A DNA stretch of 64,000 nt from Malaciobacter marinus (GTDB taxonomy: Bacteria; Campylobacterota; Campylobacteria; Campylobacterales; Arcobacteraceae), in assembly GCF_003544855.1 (NCBI RefSeq), contig NZ_CP032101.1:558001-622000 (forward strand). The letters run 5' to 3'. The position numbers and the translations under genes were made by a program. Positions 44,903 to 54,767 of this stretch are shown here, piece after piece. How positions within the stretch are numbered: the stretch's first letter is position 1; every line of letters begins with the position of its first letter. Under the pieces are notes generated by a model. That model saw only the letters and a program-made list of their open reading frames with translations. It did no database searches and was not told the origin of the DNA.

Positions 44903-46504
44903 ATGCTAACAGTTATAGTAACTTCTCTTTTTTTAGCTTTAACTATAAACATACTTTTAAAAAAAATTAATCTTCCTACCATTATTGGTTATATATTTAC
45001 AGGTACAATTATCGCTTATGGTTTCAATCTTCATGATGCTGTTAATAATCATACATTAAAAGAGATTGCAGAGTTTGGTGTAGTATTTTTAATGTTTACA
45101 ATAGGACTAGAATTTTCACTTAGTCATTTAAAAAAGATGAAAAATGAAGTATTTGTAGCAGGTACATTGCAAATTTTGATTACGGCTGTAATTGTTTTTT
45201 CTATTAGTTATTTTTTATTGGGTATTGAAAAAAATGTTTCATTTATCTTATCTTTAGCTATTGCTTTATCTTCAACAGCAATAGTTTTAAAAACTTTTAA
45301 TGAAACTGGTGAAATAAATAGACGATATGGACAAAGAAGTTTAGGTATTTTGATTATGCAAGATATAGCAGTAATACCTATTTTATTAACAATTGGATTT
45401 ATGAGCAGCGCATCAAATAGTTCTGTAACAGATGTTTTAGGCGAGATGGTTTTACATGCTGCGATGTTATTAGCACTTATGGTAATTATTGGAAAATATT
45501 TACTTGAACCTTTTTTTAAAGCAATAACTAAAACAAACTCAGATGAACTTTTTGTTGGTACAATACTATTTTTAGCAATTGGTGCTTCACTTTTAGCTCA
45601 TGAATTAGGCTTTTCATATTCTCTTGGAGCTTTTATAGCAGGTATGTTAATTGCTGAAACTAGATATAAACACCAAGCAGAAGCTGATTTGGTGCCTTTT
45701 AGAGATTTGTTATTAGGTATCTTCTTTGTAACTGTTGGAATGCAGTTAAAGTTTGATATTATTTCTTTATATATTCATATAATTTTAGCTTTATTAGTTT
45801 CTGTGATGATTTTAAAATTTGTAATCATTTATGCTATTATTAGGATAAATGAAAATAAACGTGTAAGTATGAAAACAGCACTTAGTTTAGTTCAAGTTGG
45901 GGAATTTTCACTTGCATTACTTGAACTTGCAAGAACAGGTGGCTTAGTCCCAGCTCCATATGGCCAAATAATGATTGTAACTATTGTATTATCAATGATT
46001 ATTACTCCAATAATTTTAAAAAATCTTACTTTTATTACGGATAAATTTAATCAAGAAGAAGAACCAAATGTTAATCAAGATTTGACTAGTTCTATATTAT
46101 CAAATCATACTGTTATTTTAGGTTTAGGTGAGTTTGGAAGAAATATAGCAGATGATTTGTCAGCTTCTTCTGAAAAATATATAGCAATTGAAAATAACAT
46201 TGAAAGTTTTTATAAGTCAATAAATAGTGGATATAATGTAGTTTTTGGAAATGCCACAAATAAAGATTTATTAAGAACTGTAAATTTAAAAGCAGCAAAA
46301 TATGTAATTGTTGCAATAGATAATCCAAAAAAATTATATCAAGTATGTGATACAATTCAACAAGTTGTACCAATAGAAAAAATTATTGTAAAAATACATA
46401 CAAAAAAAGAATCAGATATAATAAATGAATTTAATATTTCTAATGTATTTGTTGAAAATAGAATAACTAGTACAAAAATTACTGAATTAATTATAAATGA
46501 GTGA
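44903..46504 (+). CDS. Kef/CPA2-type cation:proton antiporter with TrkA-N domain
   Basis: This 533-residue inner-membrane protein has about 12 helices (residues 1-380) of the Na+/H+ exchanger superfamily (GVVFLMFTIGLEFS, ALSSTAIVLKT, SYSLGAFIAGMLIAET). A cytosolic TrkA-N nucleotide-binding domain follows (about 400-510; VILGLGEFGRNIADDL, FGNATNKDLLRTVN). It resembles KefB/YbaL carriers, which export K+ or exchange cations for protons. No separate KefF/G ancillary subunit is adjacent. Confidence 0.9.
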   Translation: MLTVIVTSLFLALTINILLKKINLPTIIGYIFTGTIIAYGFNLHDAVNNHTLKEIAEFGVVFLMFTIGLEFSLSHLKKMKNEVFVAGTLQILITAVIVFSISYFLLGIEKNVSFILSLAIALSSTAIVLKTFNETGEINRRYGQRSLGILIMQDIAVIPILLTIGFMSSASNSSVTDVLGEMVLHAAMLLALMVIIGKYLLEPFFKAITKTNSDELFVGTILFLAIGASLLAHELGFSYSLGAFIAGMLIAETRYKHQAEADLVPFRDLLLGIFFVTVGMQLKFDIISLYIHIILALLVSVMILKFVIIYAIIRINENKRVSMKTALSLVQVGEFSLALLELARTGGLVPAPYGQIMIVTIVLSMIITPIILKNLTFITDKFNQEEEPNVNQDLTSSILSNHTVILGLGEFGRNIADDLSASSEKYIAIENNIESFYKSINSGYNVVFGNATNKDLLRTVNLKAAKYVIVAIDNPKKLYQVCDTIQQVVPIEKIIVKIHTKKESDIINEFNISNVFVENRITSTKITELIINE

Positions 46505-46570
46505 GACATATAAAAAAGAGGGGTTTATATTGAAAAGGAAATTAGTTTTACAATTTGAAAGTAGTACAAA

Positions 46571-48601
46571 ATGACACAGTTTAACTTTTTTTTAAAACTT
46601 TTAAGAGATTCATTTAGAGATTTACTTCCAATAATAATAGTAATTTTATTTTTTCAGCTTACAATTATTCAAGATGTACCTGAAAATTGGCTTTCTACTA
46701 CTATTGGATTAGTAATTGTTGGATTTGGGCTTGCTTTATTTTTACAAGGATTGGAAATAGGAATTTTTCCAATAGGGGAGAGTCTAGCAAGGGATTTTGC
46801 AAAAAGTAAGAATATAATTTGGATTCTTTTCTTTGGATTTTTGATTGGTTTTGGTACTACTATTGCTGAACCTGCACTAGCTGTTATTGCAGATAAAGCT
46901 GCTTCTATTTCTAGTGGTAGAATTGATGCAACAATATTAAGGCTTGTAGTTGCTGCTTCTGTTGGTTTTGCTATATTATTAGGTGTATTTAGAATAATAA
47001 AAGGTCATCCAATACACTACTATATTATTGCTGGATATATTTTAGTAGTGGGAGTAACTTTTTTTGCGCCAAAAGAGATAATTGGTTTAGCATATGATTT
47101 AGGTGGAGTTACAACTTCAACTGTAACAGTTCCATTAGTTGCAGCACTTGGAATTGGACTTGCAACTTCAATTAAAGGAAGAAACCCTGTAATTGATGGT
47201 TTTGGACTTATTGCTTTTGCTTCATTAACACCAATGATATTTGTGCAAATTTATGGAATTGCTGTATATAATCTATTTGAAGCAAAAGAAGTAGCCGATA
47301 TTGCAATTAATGCAACGGCTTCAAGTACAATAAATATAAATATTTCTACTATTGTTTCTGGAATATTATCTGTAATTAAAGATGTAGCACCAATACTAGT
47401 TATAATACTTTTCTTTCAATATATTGTCTTAAGAAAAAAAATACAAAATGTAAAAACAGTATTTTTAGGTTTTGGTTTAGTTATTATTGGTTTATATGCT
47501 TTTATCCTTGGTCTTGAAATGGGTCTATTTTCACTTGGTGAATCAATGGCTTTCCAACTTACAAAAGGTAAATCTGTATTAATAATCTATACATTTGCTT
47601 TTGCAATTGGATTTTCAACTACTATGGCTGAGCCAGCATTGATGGCTATTGCAAAAAAAGCAAAAGAGATAAGTGATGGTAAAATTAATGATTTTGCATT
47701 AAGACTATTTGTTGCTTTTGGTGTTGCAATTGGTATTGCTTTAGGTGCTTTTAGAATTGTAGATGGTGGACATATACACTACTATATTATTTTTGGGTAT
47801 ATATTAGTGATTATTTTAACTTTTATGGCTCCTAAGTATATTATTCCTATTGCTTATGATAGTGGAGGAGTAACTACATCAACTGTAACAGTTCCACTTG
47901 TTGCAGCCCTTGGAATTGGACTTGCTACTTCGATTGAGGGAAGAAGTCCTTTAATTGATGGTTTTGGACTTATTGCATTTGCTTCACTATTTCCTATGAT
48001 AACAGTAATGTTGTATGGAATATTTGTTGAAAAACTTGGAGTTAAATCTGATACTGAAATTGAAGCTGCAAATATTTTAAGAGATACTTTAATTGATGCT
48101 GAGAATATGGATTTAGCAACGGTTAATATTGATGGAAGTGATAGAAGACACTCATTGCCTATGGATTTTAGTGCAGTAGTTATAATAATTCCAGAAGATA
48201 AAAAACTTGATGCAATTCAAGCAGCAAGTAAAGCTGGTGCTGGAGGTGTAACTGTTTTAAAAGCTGATGGTATAGGACTTGATGGAATTGGCAATTTTTA
48301 TAGAACATCTTTTGAAGCAAATGGTGTTTTATTGCTTTTCCTTCTTCCAAGTGCAATGGTAAACTCAGTAATAAAAGAGATTATACATTCATTGCATATT
48401 ACTACTATTGGAAAAGGTATTGCTTTTGCTTTTCCTATTACACATATGAAAGGTATTAGTTTAACAAGACATGATATTTTTACACATAGAAAAGATCATA
48501 AAGATTCTAAAAATAATCCTGAAAATGCAAAAGAAGCAGAAGAGAGATTTAACCAAGAATTAGAAAAAGAATTATACAATGATACAAGTAAAAACAGTTG
48601 A
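46571..48601 (+). CDS. DUF1538 double-repeat membrane protein fused to a PII-like domain
   Basis: This 676-residue protein contains two copies of the DUF1538 membrane module (about 8-240 and 255-490). Each has GFGTTIAEPALAVIADKA-like, HYYIIAGYILV-like and GGVTTSTVTVPLVAALGIGLATSI elements. The C-terminal part (about 530-635) resembles a PII/GlnB fold (VVIIIPEDKKLDAIQAASKAGAGGVTVLKADG), followed by a His/Lys/Glu-rich tail. The function of DUF1538 is unknown. An attached PII-like domain suggests a transporter gated by a small effector. It overlaps the downstream thioredoxin-like gene by 23 bp. Confidence 0.82.
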   Translation: MTQFNFFLKLLRDSFRDLLPIIIVILFFQLTIIQDVPENWLSTTIGLVIVGFGLALFLQGLEIGIFPIGESLARDFAKSKNIIWILFFGFLIGFGTTIAEPALAVIADKAASISSGRIDATILRLVVAASVGFAILLGVFRIIKGHPIHYYIIAGYILVVGVTFFAPKEIIGLAYDLGGVTTSTVTVPLVAALGIGLATSIKGRNPVIDGFGLIAFASLTPMIFVQIYGIAVYNLFEAKEVADIAINATASSTININISTIVSGILSVIKDVAPILVIILFFQYIVLRKKIQNVKTVFLGFGLVIIGLYAFILGLEMGLFSLGESMAFQLTKGKSVLIIYTFAFAIGFSTTMAEPALMAIAKKAKEISDGKINDFALRLFVAFGVAIGIALGAFRIVDGGHIHYYIIFGYILVIILTFMAPKYIIPIAYDSGGVTTSTVTVPLVAALGIGLATSIEGRSPLIDGFGLIAFASLFPMITVMLYGIFVEKLGVKSDTEIEAANILRDTLIDAENMDLATVNIDGSDRRHSLPMDFSAVVIIIPEDKKLDAIQAASKAGAGGVTVLKADGIGLDGIGNFYRTSFEANGVLLLFLLPSAMVNSVIKEIIHSLHITTIGKGIAFAFPITHMKGISLTRHDIFTHRKDHKDSKNNPENAKEAEERFNQELEKELYNDTSKNS

Positions 48602-48905
48602 TTATATTAGTTCAAAGATTAATACAGGAGAAGCTGTATTAATCTATTTTAGTGGTGAGAATTGTTCTGTTTGTAGTGTTTTAAAATCAAAAATAGAGCA
48701 AGAAATATCAAAGAACTTTCCAAAAATACAAATGTATGAAGTCAAAGCTGAATTATATAAACAAGTAGCAAGTCATTTTACGGTATTTTCTATACCAACA
48801 ATATTGGTTTTTTTTGATAAAAAAGAGTTCAAAAGACAAGGAAGAAATTTAAGTGTTTCTTTATTTATAAAAGAGCTTGAAAGACCATATAATCTATTTA
48901 TTTAA
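48579..48905 (+). CDS. Thioredoxin-like protein
   Basis: This 108-residue thioredoxin-fold protein lacks a signal peptide. The redox motif is unusual: FSGENCSVCSVLK gives C-S-V-C instead of C-G-P-C. The cis-Pro is present in VFSIPTILVFFDKKE. It overlaps the end of the DUF1538 gene and is followed 20 bp later by a haem-binding protein. It may serve as a dedicated reductant for that neighbour. Confidence 0.85.
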   Translation: MIQVKTVDYISSKINTGEAVLIYFSGENCSVCSVLKSKIEQEISKNFPKIQMYEVKAELYKQVASHFTVFSIPTILVFFDKKEFKRQGRNLSVSLFIKELERPYNLFI

Positions 48906-48925
48906 TTTATCAACTAGGATTTTAT

Positions 48926-49345
48926 ATGAAAAAAACACTTCTCATTTTCTTTGTTATTTTTGTAGTTATGCAATTTATAAGACCAGAACAAAAAAATACA
49001 AAAATAGTAAAAGAGTTAGAAATTGTTGCAAAGCCTGAGGTTATGAATTTATTTAAAACTTCATGTTATGATTGTCATTCAAATAAAACAAATTGGCCTT
49101 GGTATTCTCAAGTAGCACCATTTTCTTGGGTTATTACTTCGCATGTTAATGACGGAAGAAGTGCTTTAAATTTCACACAATGGAATAACTATGATAAACA
49201 AAAGCAAGAAGAGAAACTAAGATCAATCTATAAAAAAGTTTATGCAGCTATGCCACTTAAAAGTTATACTTCTTTTCATGAAGAAGCAGATTTAACAAAA
49301 GAGCAAAGAGAAATGATTAGAAACTGGACTGGAGTGAGAAGATAA
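48926..49345 (+). CDS. Membrane-anchored haem-binding (cytochrome c-like) protein
   Basis: This 139-residue protein has an uncleaved N-terminal anchor or signal (residues 3-17, LLIFFVIFVVMQF) and one covalent haem site, CYDCHSNKTNWPWYSQVAPFSW, with the long Trp/Pro-rich segment of the Haem_bd family. WNNYDKQKQEEKLRSIYKKV and AMPLKSYTSFHEEA are also typical. It acts in the periplasm, probably in electron transfer. It ends 1 bp before the mutS7 start. Confidence 0.85.
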   Translation: MKKTLLIFFVIFVVMQFIRPEQKNTKIVKELEIVAKPEVMNLFKTSCYDCHSNKTNWPWYSQVAPFSWVITSHVNDGRSALNFTQWNNYDKQKQEEKLRSIYKKVYAAMPLKSYTSFHEEADLTKEQREMIRNWTGVRR

Positions 49346-49346
49346 A

Positions 49347-52301
49347 TTGAGACAAGAAGTTCAAGAACTATTAGATGATAAAAAAATCTTACTTACATAC
49401 ACATATTTTAAACTTCAAAAACTATTTGAAGAAAAATATGGTAAAAATACTATTGTTCTTATGGAAATAGGAACTTTTTTTGAAGTTTATGAAGTAAATA
49501 ATGATAAAGAGCAAATAGGTAAAGCAAAAGAGATTGCTGAGCTTTTAAATATACAACTAACAAGAAAAAACAAATCAATTTTAGAAAATTCTCAAGATAA
49601 TCCTATCATGGCAGGTGTTCCTGCTATATCTTTTGATAAACACCTTTCAAGAATAATAAATGAACAAAAATATACAGTAGTTGTTATAAGACAAAGAGGT
49701 CTTCCTCCTAAGGTCTCAAGATATTTAGATACAGTTATTAGTCCAGGAACAAATTTTGATTTTGTAGTTGACCAAGATGAAAATAATATTACTTCTTTAG
49801 TTGTTGATCAAGTAAAAGGAATATATCTAATAGGTTACAGTGCAATTGATGTAACAACAGGTAAGTGCTATTATAATGAAGTACATGGTACAAGTGAAGA
49901 TAAGTTTTATGCACTTGATGAAGCTTTTAACTATATGAATATGCATAAAACAAATGAAATAGTTGTAACCTTTGCAGATAAAAATATAAATCAAAAAGAA
50001 GTGATTGACTACTTAGAGTTAAAATTAAAAACTTTTCATATTGGAAGTTTTAGGCCAAAAATTACTTATCAAAATGAATTATTTAAAAATGTATTTAATA
50101 TTCAATCACTTCTTACTTCAATAGAACATCTTGATATGGAAAGAGTGCCTTTAAGTAGTGAAAGCTTAGCTATATTAATTGATTTTGTTATTGGTCATGA
50201 TTCAAATATTATTCAAAAGTTATCAATGCCTGTAAAACTTGATATTTCAAAATACATATATTTAGGAAACAATGCATTAGAGCAATTAAATATAATAGAA
50301 ACTTCTCATAATCCAAGTTTAATTAAACTTTTAAATAATACTTCAACTGCCATGGGAAAAAGACTTCTAAAAGAAAGACTTACTCATCCTGTAAAAGATA
50401 CAAAAGAGATATTAAGAAGATTTAATTTATCAAAAGAGTTATTTGATTATTATGCTCCAATAGAAAATGAATTAGCAAATATTTATGATATTGAAAGACT
50501 TACAAGAAGAATAAAACTTGCAAGATTACACCCTTTTGAATTAAACTATTTATATGACTCTTTATTAAGCATAAAAGAAGTCGTAAAGTTTATGGAAAGT
50601 TATAAGTTTTTTACTCCTCCTTGTAGTTCTAAAGAGTTGGAACTTTTTATTAATTCAATTGATTCTACTTTTGATTTAGATATATCTGGTAAGTATATGT
50701 TAAAAGATGTAGAAGCAAATATGGTTTGCGAGGGAATAAATGTTCAAATTGATGAATTAACTAGACAAAATGATGAACTTTACTCAAAATTAGAGTTATT
50801 AAAGTCACATATTTTAACATATTTAAAAAGTGATGATAAAAATCAAGTAAGTATAAATAGGCTTGATAAAGAGGGCTTTTATTTAGCACTTACTAAAAAT
50901 AGATACAATCTAATAAAAGATGAATTACTAAATTCACATATTATTATAGATGATGAGCTTTTATTAGTTAAAGATTTTAAAATAAAAGTGCAAACTACAA
51001 ATGTGAAAATATCGTGCAGTTTAACAGAGACTATTTCAGATAAATATGTACATAATCTAAGAAAAATAATAGAATTAAATAAACTTGTATTTAAAGAAAA
51101 ACTAGTAGAGTTTGAGAAAAAATTTGCAATATTATTAGAAGAACTTGTACAGTTTATAGCAGAGATTGATTTAACAGTTTCAAATGTAAAAACAGCTAAA
51201 AAATATAATTATACATGCCCTAAAATAGTAAAAACAAAAGATGATGAAAACTTTTTAGAGCTAGTTGAGCTTAGACATCCTATTATTGAAGCAAATGAAG
51301 AACAAGGTATTTATGTTCCAAATGATGTGGTTTTAGGAGAGCTAAGTTATGCCTCAAAAGAGCAAAAAAACAATGTAATAGTAAAAAACTCAAACCCTTT
51401 AAATATAACAGATAATAAAATGCATGGAGTTTTACTTTATGGTATAAACTCATCTGGTAAATCTTCACTTATGAAATCAATAGGAATTGCTGTTATTTTA
51501 GCACAAGCAGGTTTTTATGTACCTGCAAAATCTATGAGATTTTCAGTTTTTGATGCAGTTTATACAAGAATTAGTGGAGCTGATAATATTGCAAAAGGTT
51601 TATCTTCATTTGCTGTTGAGATGCTTGAACTTAAAAATATTTTCAATAGAGCAACAAAAAAATCTTTAGTTTTAGGAGATGAGATTTCTCATAGTACTGA
51701 AACTATGAGTGGTTTAAGTATTGTTGCAAGTGCTATATTAAAACTTGCAAAACTAGAATCAATTTTTGTTTTTGCAACGCACTTACATCAATTACCAGAG
51801 ATAAAAGAGATAGAAAAACTAAGAAATATTATCTCTTTACATCTATCAGTTATGTATGAAGATAAAGAAGATAAGCTTATTTTTGATAGAAAACTAGCCT
51901 TTGGAAGTGGTTCTTCTATGTATGGATTAGAGTATGCAAAATCACTTCATATGGATAAAGAGTTTTTAAGCGTTGCAAATGATATTAGAAAACGTTTAAC
52001 AGATGATTATGATAAAATAGAAAGACTTACACAGAAAAAAACCTCAAAATATAATAAAGATGTATTTGCCTCAACTTGTGTAATATGTGGAAAAGCTTGT
52101 GATGATGTTCATCATATAAAAGAGCAAGCAAGAGCAAACAAAGATGGCTTTATAGGTCATATGAATGCAAATCATAAATATAATTTAATTCCTTTATGCA
52201 AAGAGCATCATAAATTAGTTCATGAAGGCAAAATAAATATAAATGGATTTGTAGCAACCTCAAATGGTTTGGAGCTTCATTATACAAGTTTAGAAGAGTA
52301 G
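49347..52301 (+). CDS. mutS7: MutS7: MutS-family ATPase with C-terminal HNH nuclease domain
   Basis: This 984-residue protein has MutS domain I with the mismatch-reading F-x-E in EIGTFFEVYE (residues ~40-49), a connector, lever and clamp regions, and the ABC-type ATPase (Walker A GINSSGKSS near 698, Walker B LVLGDEISHSTE near 777). A C-terminal HNH domain follows from about 909 (CVICGKACDDVHHIKE ... NLIPLCKEHHKLVH). MutS plus HNH is the MutS7 class known from epsilonproteobacteria, octocoral mitochondria and giant viruses, thought to recognise and nick DNA without MutL. It starts at TTG, 1 bp after the haem-binding gene. Its last ~205 bp recur downstream as gene fragments. Confidence 0.9.
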   Translation: MRQEVQELLDDKKILLTYTYFKLQKLFEEKYGKNTIVLMEIGTFFEVYEVNNDKEQIGKAKEIAELLNIQLTRKNKSILENSQDNPIMAGVPAISFDKHLSRIINEQKYTVVVIRQRGLPPKVSRYLDTVISPGTNFDFVVDQDENNITSLVVDQVKGIYLIGYSAIDVTTGKCYYNEVHGTSEDKFYALDEAFNYMNMHKTNEIVVTFADKNINQKEVIDYLELKLKTFHIGSFRPKITYQNELFKNVFNIQSLLTSIEHLDMERVPLSSESLAILIDFVIGHDSNIIQKLSMPVKLDISKYIYLGNNALEQLNIIETSHNPSLIKLLNNTSTAMGKRLLKERLTHPVKDTKEILRRFNLSKELFDYYAPIENELANIYDIERLTRRIKLARLHPFELNYLYDSLLSIKEVVKFMESYKFFTPPCSSKELELFINSIDSTFDLDISGKYMLKDVEANMVCEGINVQIDELTRQNDELYSKLELLKSHILTYLKSDDKNQVSINRLDKEGFYLALTKNRYNLIKDELLNSHIIIDDELLLVKDFKIKVQTTNVKISCSLTETISDKYVHNLRKIIELNKLVFKEKLVEFEKKFAILLEELVQFIAEIDLTVSNVKTAKKYNYTCPKIVKTKDDENFLELVELRHPIIEANEEQGIYVPNDVVLGELSYASKEQKNNVIVKNSNPLNITDNKMHGVLLYGINSSGKSSLMKSIGIAVILAQAGFYVPAKSMRFSVFDAVYTRISGADNIAKGLSSFAVEMLELKNIFNRATKKSLVLGDEISHSTETMSGLSIVASAILKLAKLESIFVFATHLHQLPEIKEIEKLRNIISLHLSVMYEDKEDKLIFDRKLAFGSGSSMYGLEYAKSLHMDKEFLSVANDIRKRLTDDYDKIERLTQKKTSKYNKDVFASTCVICGKACDDVHHIKEQARANKDGFIGHMNANHKYNLIPLCKEHHKLVHEGKININGFVATSNGLELHYTSLEE

Positions 52302-52327
52302 TATGTTAATTTAAATGGTATTTATCA
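52096..52327 (+). repeat. Repeat copy A: functional 3' end of mutS7 plus downstream flank
   Basis: Positions 52096-52300 are repeated at 57556-57760 with 11 mismatches. The flank after the stop (52302-52327) recurs with 3 mismatches at 54221-54246, directly after the decayed copy B. Copy A lacks the hairpin terminator that follows copy C. It is the copy that completes the intact gene. Confidence 0.9.
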
Positions 52328-52546
52328 CAAGTTTTGCCTCACTTTTAAATTTTCTATGATTAATTATATAAAAGTCTTTCAATTATGAGACAAAAAATCT
52401 TATAGGTTAATTATTTGAAATATCATTTAGGATGTTAAAAACATATAATGAATAAACACATTGGGAAACTGAAAGTATTAATGTTATAATTGTATAGATA
52501 TTATTAAATATCATCTTTATTTATAATTCCTTTTAAATAAAATATA

Positions 52547-53635
52547 TTAAAATTCAATAATACTATTACTTTCCATTCCTATAAAATATATTCTACAAAC
52601 TACATTATAGTTTTGGTTATCTTTCTGTATTGATTTGATTTTTAGCATTACTTCTCCATCAAAGCCACTAGGTAATAAATATGTACTAGCAGAATTGCCC
52701 AAATAGTAAAAACTATTATATTCAAATACAAAATTAAAATTTTGTATTTTAAAAGTTCCCTTCATATCTTTTAAAGGATTGTTTATAGATTTTGTATATT
52801 TTATATTTCCTTTAAATAAAAGTAGTGCTTCTTTACGGTGTAAATTTTCTAGTTCTTTTATTGATTTTAATTTATGTAATAAAGGAAGTTGAAGTTTACT
52901 TAAAATAGAACCTACCATTGATTCCAAATATTCTCTTATATTTAGTTGTGTATTCATTCCACCTTTAATATCATTAAAAAATTTTCTATTTGTATTCCAT
53001 AATATAAGATTATTGTTAGTAAAAGCTCCTTTCGGGTTTATATAACCTTTTGTCAAAAGATCTTCAAAATTTTTTAATTTAGCCATTTTACATATATCAT
53101 TACCAAATAGTGAATAAAAAGTTTTTAATATATGTTCTATATTTACATACCATAGTCCGCCATCCTTATAGTTTAAATTACCAAATGTGAATTTATCTCT
53201 TAATTCTATAACTTTTTCATAATGTCTTTTTCTTGCGTCTTTTATATATTTTTCAGATAAAGTTTTTGCAAGTCTATGCGTTGTATGTGCATCATTATGA
53301 TGATTTGGACAAAGTAGTACTAAATTATCAATATCATGGCTTTTACTTCTATGCCATTCTTTGATGTGGTGTATAACAAAACTTGTAGAATTACAAATAA
53401 TACACTGATACATTGATTTATAAAATAAATCTTTTATTGTTTCATCTGGAATAGGTGGACGGGATGTTTTTCTTTTAATAATTTCAACGGTCTCCTTATT
53501 AAGATTATAATCTTCAAAAAGTCTCTTTTTTCCATATTGTTTAATTTTTGAAATAGTTAATTGTTTACTGATTCTTTCAGCTAAATTATTTTCTATCCCA
53601 AAATTAGAAATTAATTTTTTTTGAGTGTTGTTCAT
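52547..53635 (-). CDS. HNH endonuclease-domain protein in the mutS7 island
   Basis: This protein of about 362 residues has an HNH domain near residues 75-120: CIICNSTSFVIHHIKEWHR, NLVLLCPNHHNDAH, with Cys pairs and catalytic His. The N-terminal 70 residues contain a helix-turn-helix-like stretch. The C-terminal 240 residues are unrecognised. The start is the ATG at 53635, preceded by TAGGAAA; an upstream extension of 20 codons has no site. The gene lies between mutS7 copy A and decayed copy B. It could be a defence nuclease or a free-standing homing-type enzyme; neither is proven. Confidence 0.8.
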   Translation of the reverse strand: MNNTQKKLISNFGIENNLAERISKQLTISKIKQYGKKRLFEDYNLNKETVEIIKRKTSRPPIPDETIKDLFYKSMYQCIICNSTSFVIHHIKEWHRSKSHDIDNLVLLCPNHHNDAHTTHRLAKTLSEKYIKDARKRHYEKVIELRDKFTFGNLNYKDGGLWYVNIEHILKTFYSLFGNDICKMAKLKNFEDLLTKGYINPKGAFTNNNLILWNTNRKFFNDIKGGMNTQLNIREYLESMVGSILSKLQLPLLHKLKSIKELENLHRKEALLLFKGNIKYTKSINNPLKDMKGTFKIQNFNFVFEYNSFYYLGNSASTYLLPSGFDGEVMLKIKSIQKDNQNYNVVCRIYFIGMESNSIIEF

Positions 53636-54386
53636 GATGTCATTTCCTAATAATAATTGAATATGCATTGTATCTATTAATAAAATATTCTGCAAGCATA
53701 TCTAATAGATAGAGATAGATCATATAAACATCAAAAAAATAGATGGATTAACATAAATGAGTTAAATAGAAATAAATACTAAAATAATAAGAGCAAAAAA
53801 AAATATAATTGTAAAAAAGTTTACTTAAATATATAGTTTAGCTTGGCAAAGAAATAAATGAAGTCGAGTACATGATTATTTGCCATTTATACAAATTATA
53901 AGAGGTTAAAAATATTATATGATTTTCAAAAGTTGAAAACTGTTTTGTAAATAATACAATTTCGAGGTAATGGAGTATATAAATCATGTGTTTTTGATTT
54001 ATATTTTTAATAAGTAAAGAAGTAAACTTGGATGAAGAATATGATGATATTCATCATATAAAAGAGCAAATAAAGATGCTTCTATAGCTCATGTGAATGC
54101 AAATCAAAAGAGCATCATAAATTAGTTCATGAGGGCAAAAAATGGTTTTTCAACCTCTAATAGTTTGGAGCTTCATTGTACTGATATAGGAGAGAAAACT
54201 AATTAAAAAGTATATAAAGTTATGTAAATTTGAATGGTATTTATTATCTTGAATATAAAATCATATTATTTAAGAACATTTATTTTCTATAGTATAAAAT
54301 AGATTGAATTTTTTGTATCAAGTTGTATATTTAAAGTGGATAAACGAAATAAATTTTAACATATTTAATTAATATTAGAGAAAATA
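53636..54386. other. Non-coding 750-bp stretch holding the decayed mutS7 fragment
   Basis: No credible gene is seen. 53636-54025 is very AT-rich with nothing recognised except GAGGTAATGGA (53964-53974), which recurs in part (GAGGTAATGGAA) at 57421. 54026-54246 is repeat copy B. The rest (54247-54386) is the region after the receiver gene's stop. Confidence 0.6.
54026..54246 (+). pseudogene. Repeat copy B: decayed 3' fragment of mutS7
   Basis: This stretch aligns with the end of mutS7 through shared blocks such as TTCATCATATAAAAGAGCAA, AGAGCATCATAAATTAGTTC and AGTTTGGAGCTTCATT. It has several internal deletions (for example the segment encoding NHKYNLIPL is gone) and frameshifts. It is followed by TATGTAAATTTGAATGG, matching the flank of the intact copy A. 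It is a dead fragment, older than copy C by its divergence. Confidence 0.85.
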
Positions 54387-54767
54387 TTATGTTAAAAACT
54401 TTTTTGTGCCATTAAAAATTTCTTTATAATTAATTGGTTTTTGTAAGATAGGTATAAAATTATAACTTTTTTCATCAAGCTTTTTTCTAACTTGACTTGA
54501 ACCAGTAATAATAATTGTTCTTCTTAAAACTTCAGGTTTATATTCTTTTATATCATCAATAATACCAAATCCATCTTTTGCACTTTTTACAGATAAATCA
54601 ATATCAATTATGATTAATTTATAATCATCAACATTTGTTATATCTCCAAAATCTTGTGAGTTTGTGTAATATTTTATTTCCAATTCATTGTTATAATATT
54701 TTAAATTAAAAATTTTAAAAGAGTTTTCAACTTCACTAATTTCATTTTCAAAAACTAATATTTTCAC
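54387..54767 (-). CDS. Lone receiver-domain protein of the island operon
   Basis: This 126-residue protein consists only of a divergent receiver. FENEISE supplies the acidic residues, LIIIDIDLSVKSAKDGFG the phospho-acceptor Asp, ITGSS the switch residue, and ILQKPINYKE the Lys. Its start overlaps the kinase-like gene by 4 bp. With no output domain it would act by protein-protein contact, presumably with the kinase-like protein or the membrane protein of the same operon. Confidence 0.82.
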   Translation of the reverse strand: MKILVFENEISEVENSFKIFNLKYYNNELEIKYYTNSQDFGDITNVDDYKLIIIDIDLSVKSAKDGFGIIDDIKEYKPEVLRRTIIITGSSQVRKKLDEKSYNFIPILQKPINYKEIFNGTKKFLT

